Assembly: GCA_035249305.1 (NCBI GenBank)
Contig: DATFGQ010000076.1
Coordinates: 1 to 64,000 of the forward strand
DNA from: DASUNP01 sp035249305
GTDB lineage: Bacteria > Acidobacteriota > Blastocatellia > UBA7656
Direction of reading: 5' to 3'
DNA length: 64,000 nucleotides
How positions within the stretch are numbered: the first letter of the stretch is position 1; every line of letters starts with the position of its first letter. The translations under genes and the position numbers were made by a program. Shown in pieces: positions 49,611 through 59,031 of the stretch. The notes beneath the pieces are model-generated. The model ran no database searches and was not told the DNA's origin. It saw only the letters and a program-made list of their open reading frames with translations.

Positions 49611-51818
49611 TCAATCTTTGTACAGCCTTCTGTAGTTCGCCGCGTAGCGCAGCACGCCTTGAACATACCCGCGCGTCTCGGTGAACGGGATCTGTTCGAC
49701 CCAATCTTCGATGTCGAGCGAGCCGCGCGCGGCAATCCACTGGCGCGCGCGACCCGGCCCCGCGTTGTAAGCCGCGGCCGCGTACTCTATCCTACCGAAC
49801 TGCCCCATCATCTGCGCCAGGTAATTCATGCCGAGCTTGATGTTGATAGTCGGGTTATAAAGATCGGCCGCCGATATGCGGCCTATGCCCTGCTGGCGCG
49901 ACACCACCTGCCCGGTCGCGGGCATCACCTGCATCAGCCCGCGCGCGCCGACGCGCGAGATGGCGTTAGGATTAAAGACGCTCTCCTGGCGTATCAGGCC
50001 GGCGGCGATGTACGGGTCGATCCCGTACCGCTTCGCCTCCTGCTTGATCGTCTCCCAGCTCACGAGCGGGAAGAATATCTCCCACGCCTCGCGCGGCACG
50101 TCGGCCTCGGTATAAGAGTAGATGTCCGGATAACCTTTTCTGAGGACCAGAGTGGCTTGAAAGTTTTCGCCGCGCCGCGAGTAGAGTTGCGCAAGCCTGA
50201 GGTTGAGTCGCGGCGACGCCGGAGCTTGAGCCAGAGCGTGATTCAACTCTTTGACCGCGAGATCGCCGAGCCCGATGACCTCAAAGTCGTTAGCGTGCGC
50301 TACGCGGTTGGCTTCCGAGCCGTCGGCGGTCTCTTCGACCTTTTCGACGTAGAGCACGTTCTTGCGAATGCGCTCGATCTCGGGCGATTGCTCGGGGCGC
50401 AGTCGCGAATCGGCCGCGCGCAGGCGGCCCGCGCGCTGCAACGCCACGTGGCCGTGATAACCGTAGCGGTAGCGCTCGCCCACCAGGTCATACAGCGCCA
50501 GCGCTCGCTGCTTGTTGCCGAGCCGCTCTTCGGACTTCGCCGCCCAGAAGCCCGCCTCGCCTATGAACTTCGTGTCGGGGTAACGATAGTTTGAAAGATG
50601 CTGCTCAAGCATGCGCGCGGCTTCGGCGTAGTTGCCCGACTGATAAGCCTGCCAGCCGATCTCGTAAGAGGCTTCCGGCGCGTAGCCGCTCTTCGGGTAG
50701 ACGGCCAGCAACTGCCTATAGCGCGAAGCGGCCCCGCCCGACTGGCCCTGCTTGTCGAGATAGCTCGCCAGGTTGTAGAGCGCGTCCTCGGCCCAGCGCG
50801 TCTTCTGGTGCTCTCTGACGAGCCGGTCGACGGTGACGCCGGACTCCCCCGCGCGGTTAGACCTGCGCAGCGCTTCGGCCTGATAAAAGAGCGATTCGGC
50901 CTGCAAGTCGCGGTTGCCGCCGCTGACTTTAGTCAAAGGCAGAACGGCCTGCGCGGGCTGTTTGCCGTAGAGCAGGCTCGCGCCGCGCCGCAACTGAATC
51001 TCGTCGATGCGCTCGGCTTCCGCGTAGCGCGCAACCAGCTCTTCGTAAGCCCGCGCAGCTTCTCCGTACTGCTTCGACTCGTAGAGCGCGTCGGCGCGCG
51101 AGCGCATCTGGTCAAGAGAGCCGGGGTTATCTTTGACCGAAGCGCCGAGCGCCGCGAGCCTGGCTTCGGCATCGGGGCCGGCCGTCGTCGCGGGCACTTC
51201 GTAATAGATCGTACGGTAAAGCGCCAGGGCCTTGTCGTTCTTCCCGCTCGCCTCATAGGCGCGGGCCGTCAGCAAGAGGGCTTCCGCGTCACGAGCTTCG
51301 ACCATCCGCGTCAGAAGCTTGATGGCGTCGCTCGGGTCGCCGGCCGCGATCGCCGTCTCGGCTTCGCTCAGCCGGGCTTCTCGCGCCTTTAGCGAGTCGG
51401 CATGCTTTTCATAAACGCTTTCGTAATCACGCCGCGCCTGACTTTTAGAATCAAGTTTCGCATGACTCTCGGCGCGGTAGAAAAAGGCGTAATCCCCGAG
51501 CGCCGAATGAGCGCCGATCGACTTTGCGCCGAGAGCTTCGACGGCCGCCTGGTAATTTTGCGACGAGTAATAGAGGTAACCGAGCAGGAAGCGCGCAAGA
51601 GAGGCCGCGCGCGTGTCCGGGTATCGCGACTCTATGGCCGCGAGGTCGGACGGCGCGGGCTTGCCGCTCGATCTGGCGACCAGAGATTGCAGCTCACCGA
51701 TCCCGCCATCGGCCTGAGCGTGCCTTCGCTGGCACGAGACAGTGGCGGGCGTGATTAAGATGATAAACAGCAGCGCTATTTGAAACGCCGCTATATGATT
51801 GCGAATAGATTTCAGCAT
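49611..51818 (-). CDS. Soluble lytic murein transglycosylase with helical repeats
   Basis: This 735-residue cell-wall enzyme has an N-terminal signal (FQIALLFIILITPATVSC) with a Cys that only partly fits a lipobox. A long TPR-like superhelical region covers about 40-580. The C-terminal SLT domain (595-735) has the catalytic Glu612 in GLIRQESVFNPNAISRVG, GLMQVMPATGQ and the YNAGPGRARQW triad. The layout matches Slt70. It lies upstream of the PEGA/TPR gene, probably one unit. Confidence 0.92.
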   Translation of the reverse strand: MLKSIRNHIAAFQIALLFIILITPATVSCQRRHAQADGGIGELQSLVARSSGKPAPSDLAAIESRYPDTRAASLARFLLGYLYYSSQNYQAAVEALGAKSIGAHSALGDYAFFYRAESHAKLDSKSQARRDYESVYEKHADSLKAREARLSEAETAIAAGDPSDAIKLLTRMVEARDAEALLLTARAYEASGKNDKALALYRTIYYEVPATTAGPDAEARLAALGASVKDNPGSLDQMRSRADALYESKQYGEAARAYEELVARYAEAERIDEIQLRRGASLLYGKQPAQAVLPLTKVSGGNRDLQAESLFYQAEALRRSNRAGESGVTVDRLVREHQKTRWAEDALYNLASYLDKQGQSGGAASRYRQLLAVYPKSGYAPEASYEIGWQAYQSGNYAEAARMLEQHLSNYRYPDTKFIGEAGFWAAKSEERLGNKQRALALYDLVGERYRYGYHGHVALQRAGRLRAADSRLRPEQSPEIERIRKNVLYVEKVEETADGSEANRVAHANDFEVIGLGDLAVKELNHALAQAPASPRLNLRLAQLYSRRGENFQATLVLRKGYPDIYSYTEADVPREAWEIFFPLVSWETIKQEAKRYGIDPYIAAGLIRQESVFNPNAISRVGARGLMQVMPATGQVVSRQQGIGRISAADLYNPTINIKLGMNYLAQMMGQFGRIEYAAAAYNAGPGRARQWIAARGSLDIEDWVEQIPFTETRGYVQGVLRYAANYRRLYKD

Positions 51819-51909
51819 GTGGAAAGCTCCCTCACCGCGCGAAGATATGACCGGGGCTTTGAGAGATTATAAACCAGGCGCGGACGCGGATAAAAGAGAT
51901 CACAGATAA

Positions 51910-51928
51910 ACGCAGATTAAATCTGCGT
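51910..51928. repeat. Small palindrome in a CAGATAAACGCAGATT-type spacer repeat
   Basis: ACGCAGATT-A-AATCTGCGT has perfect 9-bp arms. The surrounding AGATCACAGATAAACGCAGATT resembles a widespread bacterial spacer repeat. It separates slt from the GAF/coiled-coil gene (stop at 51961). Confidence 0.5.
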
Positions 51929-51960
51929 CCACCTGTGACATCCCTTACCTGATTTTCGAT

Positions 51961-53343
51961 TTACACGCTCACGGAAGGACCGGGGTGATCCGAGCCGAGC
52001 TTGGCGGGGTCGCCTTCGGCGAGGGTGTTCACCAGCTCGTCGTAGAAGTAATCGAAGCGGGCGGCGACGGTGGGCGTCACGCGCTTCTCGTACATCTGGC
52101 GGCTGCGGTCTATGTCTTCTTTGAGGCGGTCGTAGAGGTCGTTGTTGCGCCGCCCTTCGGCGACCTTCTGCTCGTTGTAGAGCTTTATCTCGCTCACAAG
52201 CAGCCGGGCGAATCGCCGCGCGTCGTTGTGCAACTTCTCTTCTTCGTCCATAGCTGCGCCGCGCGGCGGGGCCGGCGCGTAGGACTCCTGAGCGGCGGCG
52301 GGTTGTTCAGCCTCCGGCTGAGGCTCGACCGCCGACACGAAACCGGCGGGCGCGGCGGGCTGCTGGAATTCCGCCGTGCCCGCGGGCTGAAGCTCAGGCT
52401 GAGGCGCGAAGGTCTGCGGCGCTGGTTCCGGCGCGGGCTCGGCCATTACCCTCTCGGGCTGCGGGGCCGGTTCGGGCGCAGGCTGCTCGCTCGCAGGAGG
52501 CGCTGCGGGTTGCGGAGCCGGCGCGGCGGCGGCCGGGGCCGGAGCGGGCGGAGTTGGAGCGGGCGGCGCGGGAGCAGCCGGTCGGGCCGCGGGCTGCGCC
52601 CCTTCGGCCATGCGCGCACGCAACGAAACGAGCTCGACCACCATGCCCGCCGTGTGAACCAGCAGCTCGATGGCTTCGACGTTGGTCGCGCCTTCGCCGC
52701 GGTCGGCCGAGTCCGCGTAGAGCACGGCGGCCGATTTGCCGCGCACTTTCAGCGGCACGGCGAGCGTGCGCTGCGGCTGAATGTTGCCCAGGCGGCTGAA
52801 GATCGCTTCGTTGGCGGGCTGCTCGTCGGGCGAGCCGTAAAAAGTCTGCTGAGAGTTAAGCGCGGCTTTGAGCAGCGTGTCCGATTGCAGCGACACCGAA
52901 AGCCCGCGGACGTTGTTGTTGCCCAGTTGCTCTTCGAACCCGCGGGCCGCCCACGCAAGCGCGTTTCCGCTCTTGACCACAAACAGCACCACGCGCGGGG
53001 CGAAGTTGGCGGCGCGAGCTACCAGCGCGTTAAGCACCTCGGCCTGAGTCGTCTGCTGATCGAGCTCGACGACAGAGTCTCTGAGCAGGGCGATGTCCGC
53101 GCCCAGCCGCACGCTTTCTGCGCCAGCCTGATCTATCTGAGCGCTCACCTCAGCCTCTATCTGCGTCAGCATCTCGTCGGATTCGGGCATGCTTGCCGCC
53201 GCGTCCGTCCGCTCAAGCAGCCTAGTAAACGACTCGTTGACTTCCCGTTGCAGGTGGCTGATGTCTTGCTCAAGCAGACCGAGACGCGACCGCACGATGT
53301 CTTCTATTTGCCGTCGCAGCCGAACCTCACGCTCCTTTTCCAC
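51961..53343 (-). CDS. Coiled-coil/GAF-like protein with Pro-Ala-rich linker
   Basis: This 460-residue cytosolic protein begins at GTG 53343, with GGGAGG seven bases upstream; a TTG at 53358 lies inside that ribosome site. Residues 1-110 are coiled-coil (RRQIEDIVRSRLGLLEQDIS, AEVSAQIDQAGAESVRLGAD). A GAF-like domain follows (about 110-240: NALVARAANFAPRVVLFVVK, TLAVPLKVRGKSAAVLYADS). A Pro/Ala/Glu linker runs from about 250 to 370, and a conserved helical end has LHNDARRFARLLVSEIKLYN. Function unknown; the end motif and coil suggest a scaffold or polarity-type protein. It has its own promoter. Confidence 0.75.
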   Translation of the reverse strand: MEKEREVRLRRQIEDIVRSRLGLLEQDISHLQREVNESFTRLLERTDAAASMPESDEMLTQIEAEVSAQIDQAGAESVRLGADIALLRDSVVELDQQTTQAEVLNALVARAANFAPRVVLFVVKSGNALAWAARGFEEQLGNNNVRGLSVSLQSDTLLKAALNSQQTFYGSPDEQPANEAIFSRLGNIQPQRTLAVPLKVRGKSAAVLYADSADRGEGATNVEAIELLVHTAGMVVELVSLRARMAEGAQPAARPAAPAPPAPTPPAPAPAAAAPAPQPAAPPASEQPAPEPAPQPERVMAEPAPEPAPQTFAPQPELQPAGTAEFQQPAAPAGFVSAVEPQPEAEQPAAAQESYAPAPPRGAAMDEEEKLHNDARRFARLLVSEIKLYNEQKVAEGRRNNDLYDRLKEDIDRSRQMYEKRVTPTVAARFDYFYDELVNTLAEGDPAKLGSDHPGPSVSV

Positions 53344-53415
53344 AGGGGTTCCTCCCAATACTTAGAAGATCAAAACCGCGGGGACTAAAACTAAGGGTTT
53401 TTTTCGGAGGAACAG

Positions 53416-53444
53416 ATTATCCCGCACCGATTTTTGCTTGTCAA
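53416..53444 (-). promoter_or_regulatory. Sigma-70 promoter of the GAF/coiled-coil gene
   Basis: On the minus strand TTGACA (53444-53439), a 17-bp spacer and GATAAT (53421-53416). Transcription would begin about 65 bases before the GTG at 53343. Confidence 0.72.
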
Positions 53445-53468
53445 TAAAACAGTGTGCGGACCATCTGG

Positions 53469-53500
53469 GATTTCAAATTTCAGATTTGAGATTTCAAATA
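53469..53500. repeat. Heptamer repeat tract (TTTCAAA type)
   Basis: GATTTCA, AATTTCA, GATTTGA, GATTTCA, AATA lies in the divergent spacer between the GAF gene and rimP. Confidence 0.6.
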
Positions 53501-53526
53501 CCTGCCCGCTGCGCACTGCTGACTGC

Positions 53527-53556
53527 TTGCTTTTTCCGCCTTCAAAGCTGTATGAT
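53527..53556 (+). promoter_or_regulatory. Putative promoter of the rimP-nusA-infB operon
   Basis: TTGCTT (53527-53532), an 18-bp spacer and TATGAT (53551-53556). The -10 is good and the -35 is weak. A transcript would start near 53563, just ahead of the attenuator hairpin. Confidence 0.45.
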
Positions 53557-53573
53557 AAAAGGCTTGCTAAACA

Positions 53574-53596
53574 AGTGGGCTCGGCCCACTTTTTTT
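53574..53596 (+). terminator. Leader terminator/attenuator before rimP
   Basis: AGTGGGC-tcg-GCCCACT followed by a run of Ts (53590-53596) is a complete intrinsic terminator ten bases ahead of the rimP ATG. Being in the leader, it most likely acts as an attenuator of the nusA operon, where NusA protein could feed back on termination. Confidence 0.75.
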
Positions 53597-53606
53597 CTTA
53601 GCGAGA

Positions 53607-54068
53607 ATGACCGATTTGGACAGAGACGGCATAGGCGAAATCATCGAGCGAGTCACTTCGCGCGAGGGGATGGAGCTGGTCCACTGGGAGGCGGTCGGGC
53701 CGCGCAACCATTTTGTGTTGCGTATTTACATAGACAAGCCCGGCGGAGTCAACCACGGCGACTGCGAGGTGGTCAGCAATCAGGTCGGCCTGCTGCTGGA
53801 GGTCGAGGACCTGATTCCTCATAAGTACACGCTTGAAGTCTCGTCGCCGGGCATCGAGCGCGGCCTGTACAAGCCGAAGGATTACGAGCGTTTCGCCGGC
53901 AGCCGTGTCAAGCTCAAGGTCTCCGAGCCCATTAACGGCCAGCGAAATTTCCGGGGCAGGCTGGTCGGCATAGACCAGAACACGGTCAGATTTGACGCCG
54001 ACGGCTCGGGCCTGATCGAGATACCTTACGAGTCGATCGTCAAGGCCAATATTGAATACGAATTTTAA
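53607..54068 (+). CDS. rimP: Ribosome maturation factor RimP
   Basis: This 153-residue factor helps 30S assembly. The signature is ELVHWEAVGPRNHFVLRIYI, GGVNHGDCEVVSNQVGLLLE, YTLEVSSPGIERGLYK and a C-terminal SH3-like domain with GRLVGIDQNTVRFDADG. Length and place before nusA are typical. ATG 53607 follows GCGAGA. Confidence 0.95.
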   Translation: MTDLDRDGIGEIIERVTSREGMELVHWEAVGPRNHFVLRIYIDKPGGVNHGDCEVVSNQVGLLLEVEDLIPHKYTLEVSSPGIERGLYKPKDYERFAGSRVKLKVSEPINGQRNFRGRLVGIDQNTVRFDADGSGLIEIPYESIVKANIEYEF

Positions 54069-54085
54069 CCGAAGGTTAAATTGAC

Positions 54086-56176
54086 ATGTCAACGAGTCCG
54101 ATTCCGCAAACTATAGACATTCTGAGCCGCGAGAAGGGCATAGACCCGCAAGTCATAATCTCGGCCATCGAAGACGCGGTAGTCACGGCCGCCCGCAAGC
54201 AGTTTAAGACGGGCGAAGACCTGCGCGCGCGCTACAACCCCGAAAACGGCGACGTTGAGCTGTTTGCGCTGATGACGGTCGTCGAAGAGGTCCAGGACCC
54301 CGCCACGGAGATCAGCCTCGCCGACGTCGAAGAGATGGGCGTAGAGGGCGCGGAGGTTGGTGACCAGCTCGAATTCCCCAAGCCGCGCGAGGAGCTGGGC
54401 CGCATCGCCGCCCAGACCGCAAAGCAGATCATCTTTCAAAAAGTGCGCGAGGCCGAGCGCAACAACGTCTACGACGAATACATCAATCGGCTGGGCGAGC
54501 TCGTTCACGGGTTCGTGAAACGCTTTGAAGGCGGGCGCATAATAACCGACCTTGGCAAGGTCGAAGCGGTCCTGCCGAAGACCCAGCAGTCGCGCGCCGA
54601 ATCTTTCAGCCAGGGCGAGCGCATAAGAATAGTCATCAACTCTGTCTCTAAAGACACCAAGGGGCCGCAGGTCGAAGTCTCCCGCACGTCGCCCGAGTTG
54701 CTCAAGCGTTTGTTCGAGATGGAAGTCCCAGAGATCTACGACGGGACGGTCCAGATAAAAGCCGCGGTCCGCGAGCCGGGCGACCGGGCGAAGATCGCCG
54801 TCATCTCGACCGAGCGCGACGTAGACCCCGTCGGCGCGTGCGTCGGCATGAAAGGCTCGCGCGTGCAGGCGATCATCCGCGAGCTGCGCGGCGAGCGCAT
54901 AGACATCATCGAGTGGAGCGAAGACCCGGCCGTCTTTGCCGCAAACGCCCTGTCGCCGGCCAAGGTCTCGAAAGTCGAGATCAACAGCTTTGAAGAGAAG
55001 AAGCTGACCGTCACGGTCCCCGAAGACCAGCTCTCGCTCGCGATAGGCAAGAAGGGGCAGAACGTGCGGCTCGCGGCGAAGCTCGTCGGCTGGCACATAG
55101 ACATACGAAGCGCCGAAGAGGCCGCCCGCGCCGCCGCCGCGCAGCTCGAAGCAGTTATGGCGGGCGGCGAAGCGTCGCTCACAGACATTCGCGAAAGCCT
55201 CGCGCTCGATCAGATCACGGCCGAGCGGCTCAAGGATCGCGGCATTGAGACAATCGAACAGCTCACCACGATGTCCGTAGACGAGCTTGTAGACGCCATC
55301 GACGTGAGCTTCGACCAGGCGACCGAGATTCTCGAACGCGCGCACCGATTGCTCGCGCAAAAGCATGCGCGCGAGGCGCGGCAGGCGCGCGAGGCCGAAG
55401 GGGCTGGCGAAGAGGCCGTGCTCGGAGGCGAAGCGTTGCCCGTCACGGAAGAGGCGGTTGAAGAGACGGCGGTCGCACCTGTCGAAGTCTCCGAAGAGGC
55501 GTTGGAGGCCGAGACTATCGAAGCGGTTGAGACGGATGAATCAACCGATGAATCGACTGACGAATCTATAGAGGCGCACGAGGGGCCTTCGCCTGCTCCC
55601 GACGAAGGCACGGTCGAGGAGACTGAAGGGGTGATGAGCCAGGAGACGATCGAAGCTACGGAAGAGGCTGTCGCCGCTCAAGACGCGACTCCTGAAGCTA
55701 AGGCCGTCGCCGAAGCGGTGACCGAAGGCGAAGAGGTCGCGCCGCCCGAAAGCGCGTTCGAGCCTGACCCTCCGCGTCCTCTCGCGTCAGCCGTCCCTGA
55801 CTTCGACGCGATGAGCTCGACCGAAGTGCAGATTCAGGAGGTCCTGGCCGACGAGCCCGCGGGCATAGACGCGGCGCGCGGGCCTATGCCTGCCGCCGGG
55901 CTTGAGGCGCAGGCCCCAGGCGAGCAGGTGATCCCCGAGAGCCGCGCCGAATGGGCCGAAGAGGCGGGGATCGAAACGAGCGACCAGGAGGTTATCGAAG
56001 AGGAAGTTCGCTCTGATCTGGCCGCGCTTGACGAAGGGGAGAGCCCGTCGGAAGCGGCGGAGGACGAGACGGGCGATGACAAATCGGATGAGCTTTCGCC
56101 TGAAATCTTCGAAGATTCGGGCACGGAACCGAGGGAAGACGCAGCAGAAGGAGAGAAGAAAAGCGACGAACAATAA
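54086..56176 (+). CDS. nusA: Transcription termination/antitermination factor NusA, long acidic tail
   Basis: This 696-residue protein carries the standard NusA core. The N-terminal RNA polymerase-binding domain covers 1-130. S1 (HGFVKRFEGGRIITDLGKVE), KH1 (GACVGMKGSRVQAIIRELRG) and KH2 (LSLAIGKKGQNVRLAAKLVG) follow. One helix-hairpin-helix repeat (LKDRGIETIEQLTTMSVDEL) ends the core near residue 425. The last 270 residues are Glu-rich and low-complexity, unlike the usual 340-500-residue forms. The start is 17 bp after rimP. Confidence 0.96.
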   Translation: MSTSPIPQTIDILSREKGIDPQVIISAIEDAVVTAARKQFKTGEDLRARYNPENGDVELFALMTVVEEVQDPATEISLADVEEMGVEGAEVGDQLEFPKPREELGRIAAQTAKQIIFQKVREAERNNVYDEYINRLGELVHGFVKRFEGGRIITDLGKVEAVLPKTQQSRAESFSQGERIRIVINSVSKDTKGPQVEVSRTSPELLKRLFEMEVPEIYDGTVQIKAAVREPGDRAKIAVISTERDVDPVGACVGMKGSRVQAIIRELRGERIDIIEWSEDPAVFAANALSPAKVSKVEINSFEEKKLTVTVPEDQLSLAIGKKGQNVRLAAKLVGWHIDIRSAEEAARAAAAQLEAVMAGGEASLTDIRESLALDQITAERLKDRGIETIEQLTTMSVDELVDAIDVSFDQATEILERAHRLLAQKHAREARQAREAEGAGEEAVLGGEALPVTEEAVEETAVAPVEVSEEALEAETIEAVETDESTDESTDESIEAHEGPSPAPDEGTVEETEGVMSQETIEATEEAVAAQDATPEAKAVAEAVTEGEEVAPPESAFEPDPPRPLASAVPDFDAMSSTEVQIQEVLADEPAGIDAARGPMPAAGLEAQAPGEQVIPESRAEWAEEAGIETSDQEVIEEEVRSDLAALDEGESPSEAAEDETGDDKSDELSPEIFEDSGTEPREDAAEGEKKSDEQ

Positions 56177-56210
56177 GATTTGAGATCTCAGATTTCAAAT
56201 TTCAAATCCC
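56176..56210. repeat. Heptamer repeat tract (TTTCAAA type)
   Basis: GATTTGA, GATCTCA, GATTTCA, AATTTCA, AATCCC begins at the nusA stop codon and ends 25 bp before infB. No ylxR gene is present in this gap. Confidence 0.6.
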
Positions 56211-56235
56211 TTATCACTCGTCGCGGCTTGTGAAT

Positions 56236-58887
56236 ATGGCTGTACATCAAAAGATAAGAATCTACGACCTGGCGAAGGAATTGAAGCTCGACAACAAGCG
56301 AGTCATCGAGGATGCGCGGCGAGAGGGTATAGATGTGAGCGTGCCTTCGAACACCGTCCCGACCGAAGTGGCCGAGCGGATCCGCACGAAGTACTTTCCC
56401 AAGAAGGCCGCGCCCGTAGCCGGCCCGCGATTGGTAAAGCATGCCAGGCCAGTCGAGGCGGTTTCGCAGCTTGAGGCGGAATCGGCGCTCGCCGAGCTGG
56501 AGCAACAGGAGGTCGAGGCGGCCCCGGCGCAGCCCGCACCGACGCACGCCGCGGAGCCTGCCAAGCCTGAGCCGCCGCGCCCGAGCGTCAAGATACTCAA
56601 GAAGGCTACGCCTCAGCCTCAGCCCGTCGCGCCCGAAGTGCAGCCATCTCAAGAAACGGTTCAGGAAGAGGCTCCGGCCCCTGCCCTTGAGCCCGAAGCG
56701 CCGGCGGTCGCGCCCGCGCCTCCCATCGCAGCACGGCCGCCAGTCGCCCCGCCGGTCGAGCGCCCGCGCACGCAAGTTCGTGTGCTCCGCCCGCAGCCGG
56801 GCGTGACGCTTCCCCCGCCGCAGACGAGGGCCGCAGCCCCGGCCGCCTCCGCCCCGAGCCCAGGCATGCGCGCCGTAGCGCCGGAAACGGCCACTCCCAC
56901 GGAGCCGTCTGCGCCCAAGCCGCGAACTACCTACGTCCCGCAAGACACGGGCCGGCCGCGCAAGCGCACGCGCAGGGGCAAACGCGGGTTCGGCGAGGCC
57001 GGGCCTGAAGAGGGTAAACATGTAGAGGTGCCGCGTCACATGCGCGGCCCCGGCACGGTCGTTCAGCAAAAGTCCAAGCCGGTATTTACGGAGCTGAGGC
57101 CCATCAAGCTGGTCGAGGGAACTACGCTCAAGGATTTTGCCGAGCGCCTGGAAGTCAAAGCCAAGGACGTTGTGCAGATGCTGTTGCAGCGCGGCGTGAT
57201 GGCTACGATAAACCAGACGCTCAACCAGGAAATCGCCAAAGAGATAGGCAAGGAGTTCGGCTACGACATAAGCTTCGTCCCCTTCGAGGAGATGATCAGC
57301 GACACCGAAGAGGAGAAGATAATCGAGTCGGGCGAGGAAGAGCTGATCGGGCGCGCGCCGGTAGTCACTGTCATGGGCCACGTCGATCACGGGAAGACCT
57401 CTCTGCTCGACGCCATCCGTAAGACGCATGTGGCCGAAGGCGAGGCCGGCGGCATCACGCAGCACATAGGCGCTTACTCCGTAGATATTCCGGACCCCGA
57501 CCAGCCCACGGTCATGCGGCGCATAGTCTTCTTAGACACGCCCGGCCACGAGGCCTTCACGATGATGCGCGCCCGCGGCGCGCGGGTCACCGACATAGTC
57601 GTGCTCGTCGTGGCGGCCGACGACGGCGTGATGCCTCAGACGATAGAGGCCATAGACCACGCGCGCGCCGCGGAAGTCCCTATAGTCGTCGCCATAAACA
57701 AGGTCGATAAGCCCGACGCGCAGCCTGACCGCGTCAAGCAGGAGCTGAGCGACCGCGGGCTGCTGTGGGAAGGATGGGGCGGCGACACGGTCATGGTCGA
57801 AGTCTCCGCCAAGAGGCAGCAGAACCTTGACTCGCTGTTGGAAATGATAACTCTTAACGCCGACCTGCTGGAGCTGAAGTCGAACCCGGACCGGCTGGCT
57901 TCGGGCGTCGTGCTCGAAGCGAAGCTGGACCGCGGGCGCGGCCCCGTCGCCACCGTGCTCGTGCAGCAGGGCACCCTGCGCGTGGGCGACCCCTTCATCG
58001 TCGGTCAGGTCTTCGGCCGCGTGCGCGCGCTGTTTGACGACCGCGGACGCGCCGTCGAACTGGCGGGACCGTCGACGCCGGTCGAGGTCTTAGGCATGCA
58101 GGGCGTGCCTCACGCGGGCGACCAGTACCAGGTGGTCAAGGACGCCACGCAGGCGCAGCACATCGCTAACCAGCGGCAGATGCAGGCCCGCCAGGCCGCC
58201 ATCGCGCGCACTTCGGCGCGCGGCCTTGAGCACCTGCTGTCGGACAAGAATCAGGTCAAAGAGCTGCTGGTCATACTCAAGGGCGACGTGCAGGGCTCGG
58301 TCGAAGCCGTGCGCGACGCGCTCAACAAGCTCTCGACCGAGCGCGTGAAGATCCGCATCATCCGCTCGGGCGTAGGCGCGATCACCGAATCCGACGTGAT
58401 GCTGGCCGCCGCGTCGTCTAAGGACATGAACCGCGCGGCGGTAATCATAGGCTTCAACGTCCGCCCCGAGACGCGGGCGCGCGAGATAGCCGAGATCGAA
58501 CAGGTAGACATACGCCTCCACACGATCATCTACAAGGTCGAAGAGGAGATACGCAACGCCATGCTCGGGCTGCTCGAAGCCACGAAGCGCGAGGTCATAA
58601 CAGGCCATGCGGAAATCCGCCAGGTCTTCCGCGTGCCGCGCGCCGGGCTGATCGCCGGCTGTTACGTGACGGACGGGACCATGCGCCGCACGACCGCGCG
58701 GTTGCTGCGCGACAACGTGGTCGTCTACGAAGGCAAGATCGAAACGCTCCGCCGCTTCAAGGACGACGTGAGCGAAGTGCAGAGAGGGTTCGAGTGCGGC
58801 ATCCTCCTCGAACGGTTCCAGGACGTGAAGGTCGGCGACGTGATCGAGGCCTACACGACAGAAGAAGTGGCCCCTACTTCCCTGTAA
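56236..58887 (+). CDS. infB: Translation initiation factor IF-2
   Basis: This 883-residue GTPase brings fMet-tRNA to the ribosome. An N-terminal IF2_N module (KIRIYDLAKELKLDNKRVIE) is followed by a Pro/Ala-rich linker to about 290, a second IF2_N-like segment (TTLKDFAERLEVKAKDVVQM) and the G domain. That domain has GHVDHGKTS (G1), DTPGHEAF (G3) and NKVDKPDA (G4). Domains II-IV follow. GTG 56230 (M-N-M) or ATG 56236 are alternative starts. Confidence 0.96.
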   Translation: MAVHQKIRIYDLAKELKLDNKRVIEDARREGIDVSVPSNTVPTEVAERIRTKYFPKKAAPVAGPRLVKHARPVEAVSQLEAESALAELEQQEVEAAPAQPAPTHAAEPAKPEPPRPSVKILKKATPQPQPVAPEVQPSQETVQEEAPAPALEPEAPAVAPAPPIAARPPVAPPVERPRTQVRVLRPQPGVTLPPPQTRAAAPAASAPSPGMRAVAPETATPTEPSAPKPRTTYVPQDTGRPRKRTRRGKRGFGEAGPEEGKHVEVPRHMRGPGTVVQQKSKPVFTELRPIKLVEGTTLKDFAERLEVKAKDVVQMLLQRGVMATINQTLNQEIAKEIGKEFGYDISFVPFEEMISDTEEEKIIESGEEELIGRAPVVTVMGHVDHGKTSLLDAIRKTHVAEGEAGGITQHIGAYSVDIPDPDQPTVMRRIVFLDTPGHEAFTMMRARGARVTDIVVLVVAADDGVMPQTIEAIDHARAAEVPIVVAINKVDKPDAQPDRVKQELSDRGLLWEGWGGDTVMVEVSAKRQQNLDSLLEMITLNADLLELKSNPDRLASGVVLEAKLDRGRGPVATVLVQQGTLRVGDPFIVGQVFGRVRALFDDRGRAVELAGPSTPVEVLGMQGVPHAGDQYQVVKDATQAQHIANQRQMQARQAAIARTSARGLEHLLSDKNQVKELLVILKGDVQGSVEAVRDALNKLSTERVKIRIIRSGVGAITESDVMLAAASSKDMNRAAVIIGFNVRPETRAREIAEIEQVDIRLHTIIYKVEEEIRNAMLGLLEATKREVITGHAEIRQVFRVPRAGLIAGCYVTDGTMRRTTARLLRDNVVVYEGKIETLRRFKDDVSEVQRGFECGILLERFQDVKVGDVIEAYTTEEVAPTSL

Positions 58888-59031
58888 GTTTCGGACCTCA
58901 GACAAACCCGGCAGCTACACTCTCCCCGCTCCCGGTGTGCGAGATGAGCCAGCCTTAGGTGTTGCAAGTTCCGCGATTTGTGGTTAGCATGTCTAGTTTG
59001 ATTCTAGACTGAGATCGCGACCGGGGAACGT

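Noticed and set aside
51985..53388. 467-codon plus-strand ORF antisense to the GAF/coiled-coil gene
   Set aside because: Slightly longer than the minus-strand gene, but its product is Arg/Gly-rich low complexity. The minus strand has a good promoter, ribosome site and recognisable coiled-coil and GAF-like features.
54089..55366. 425-codon minus-strand ORF antisense to nusA (and a similar one antisense to infB, 56188-57465)
   Set aside because: Both are mirror shadows of unmistakable essential genes.
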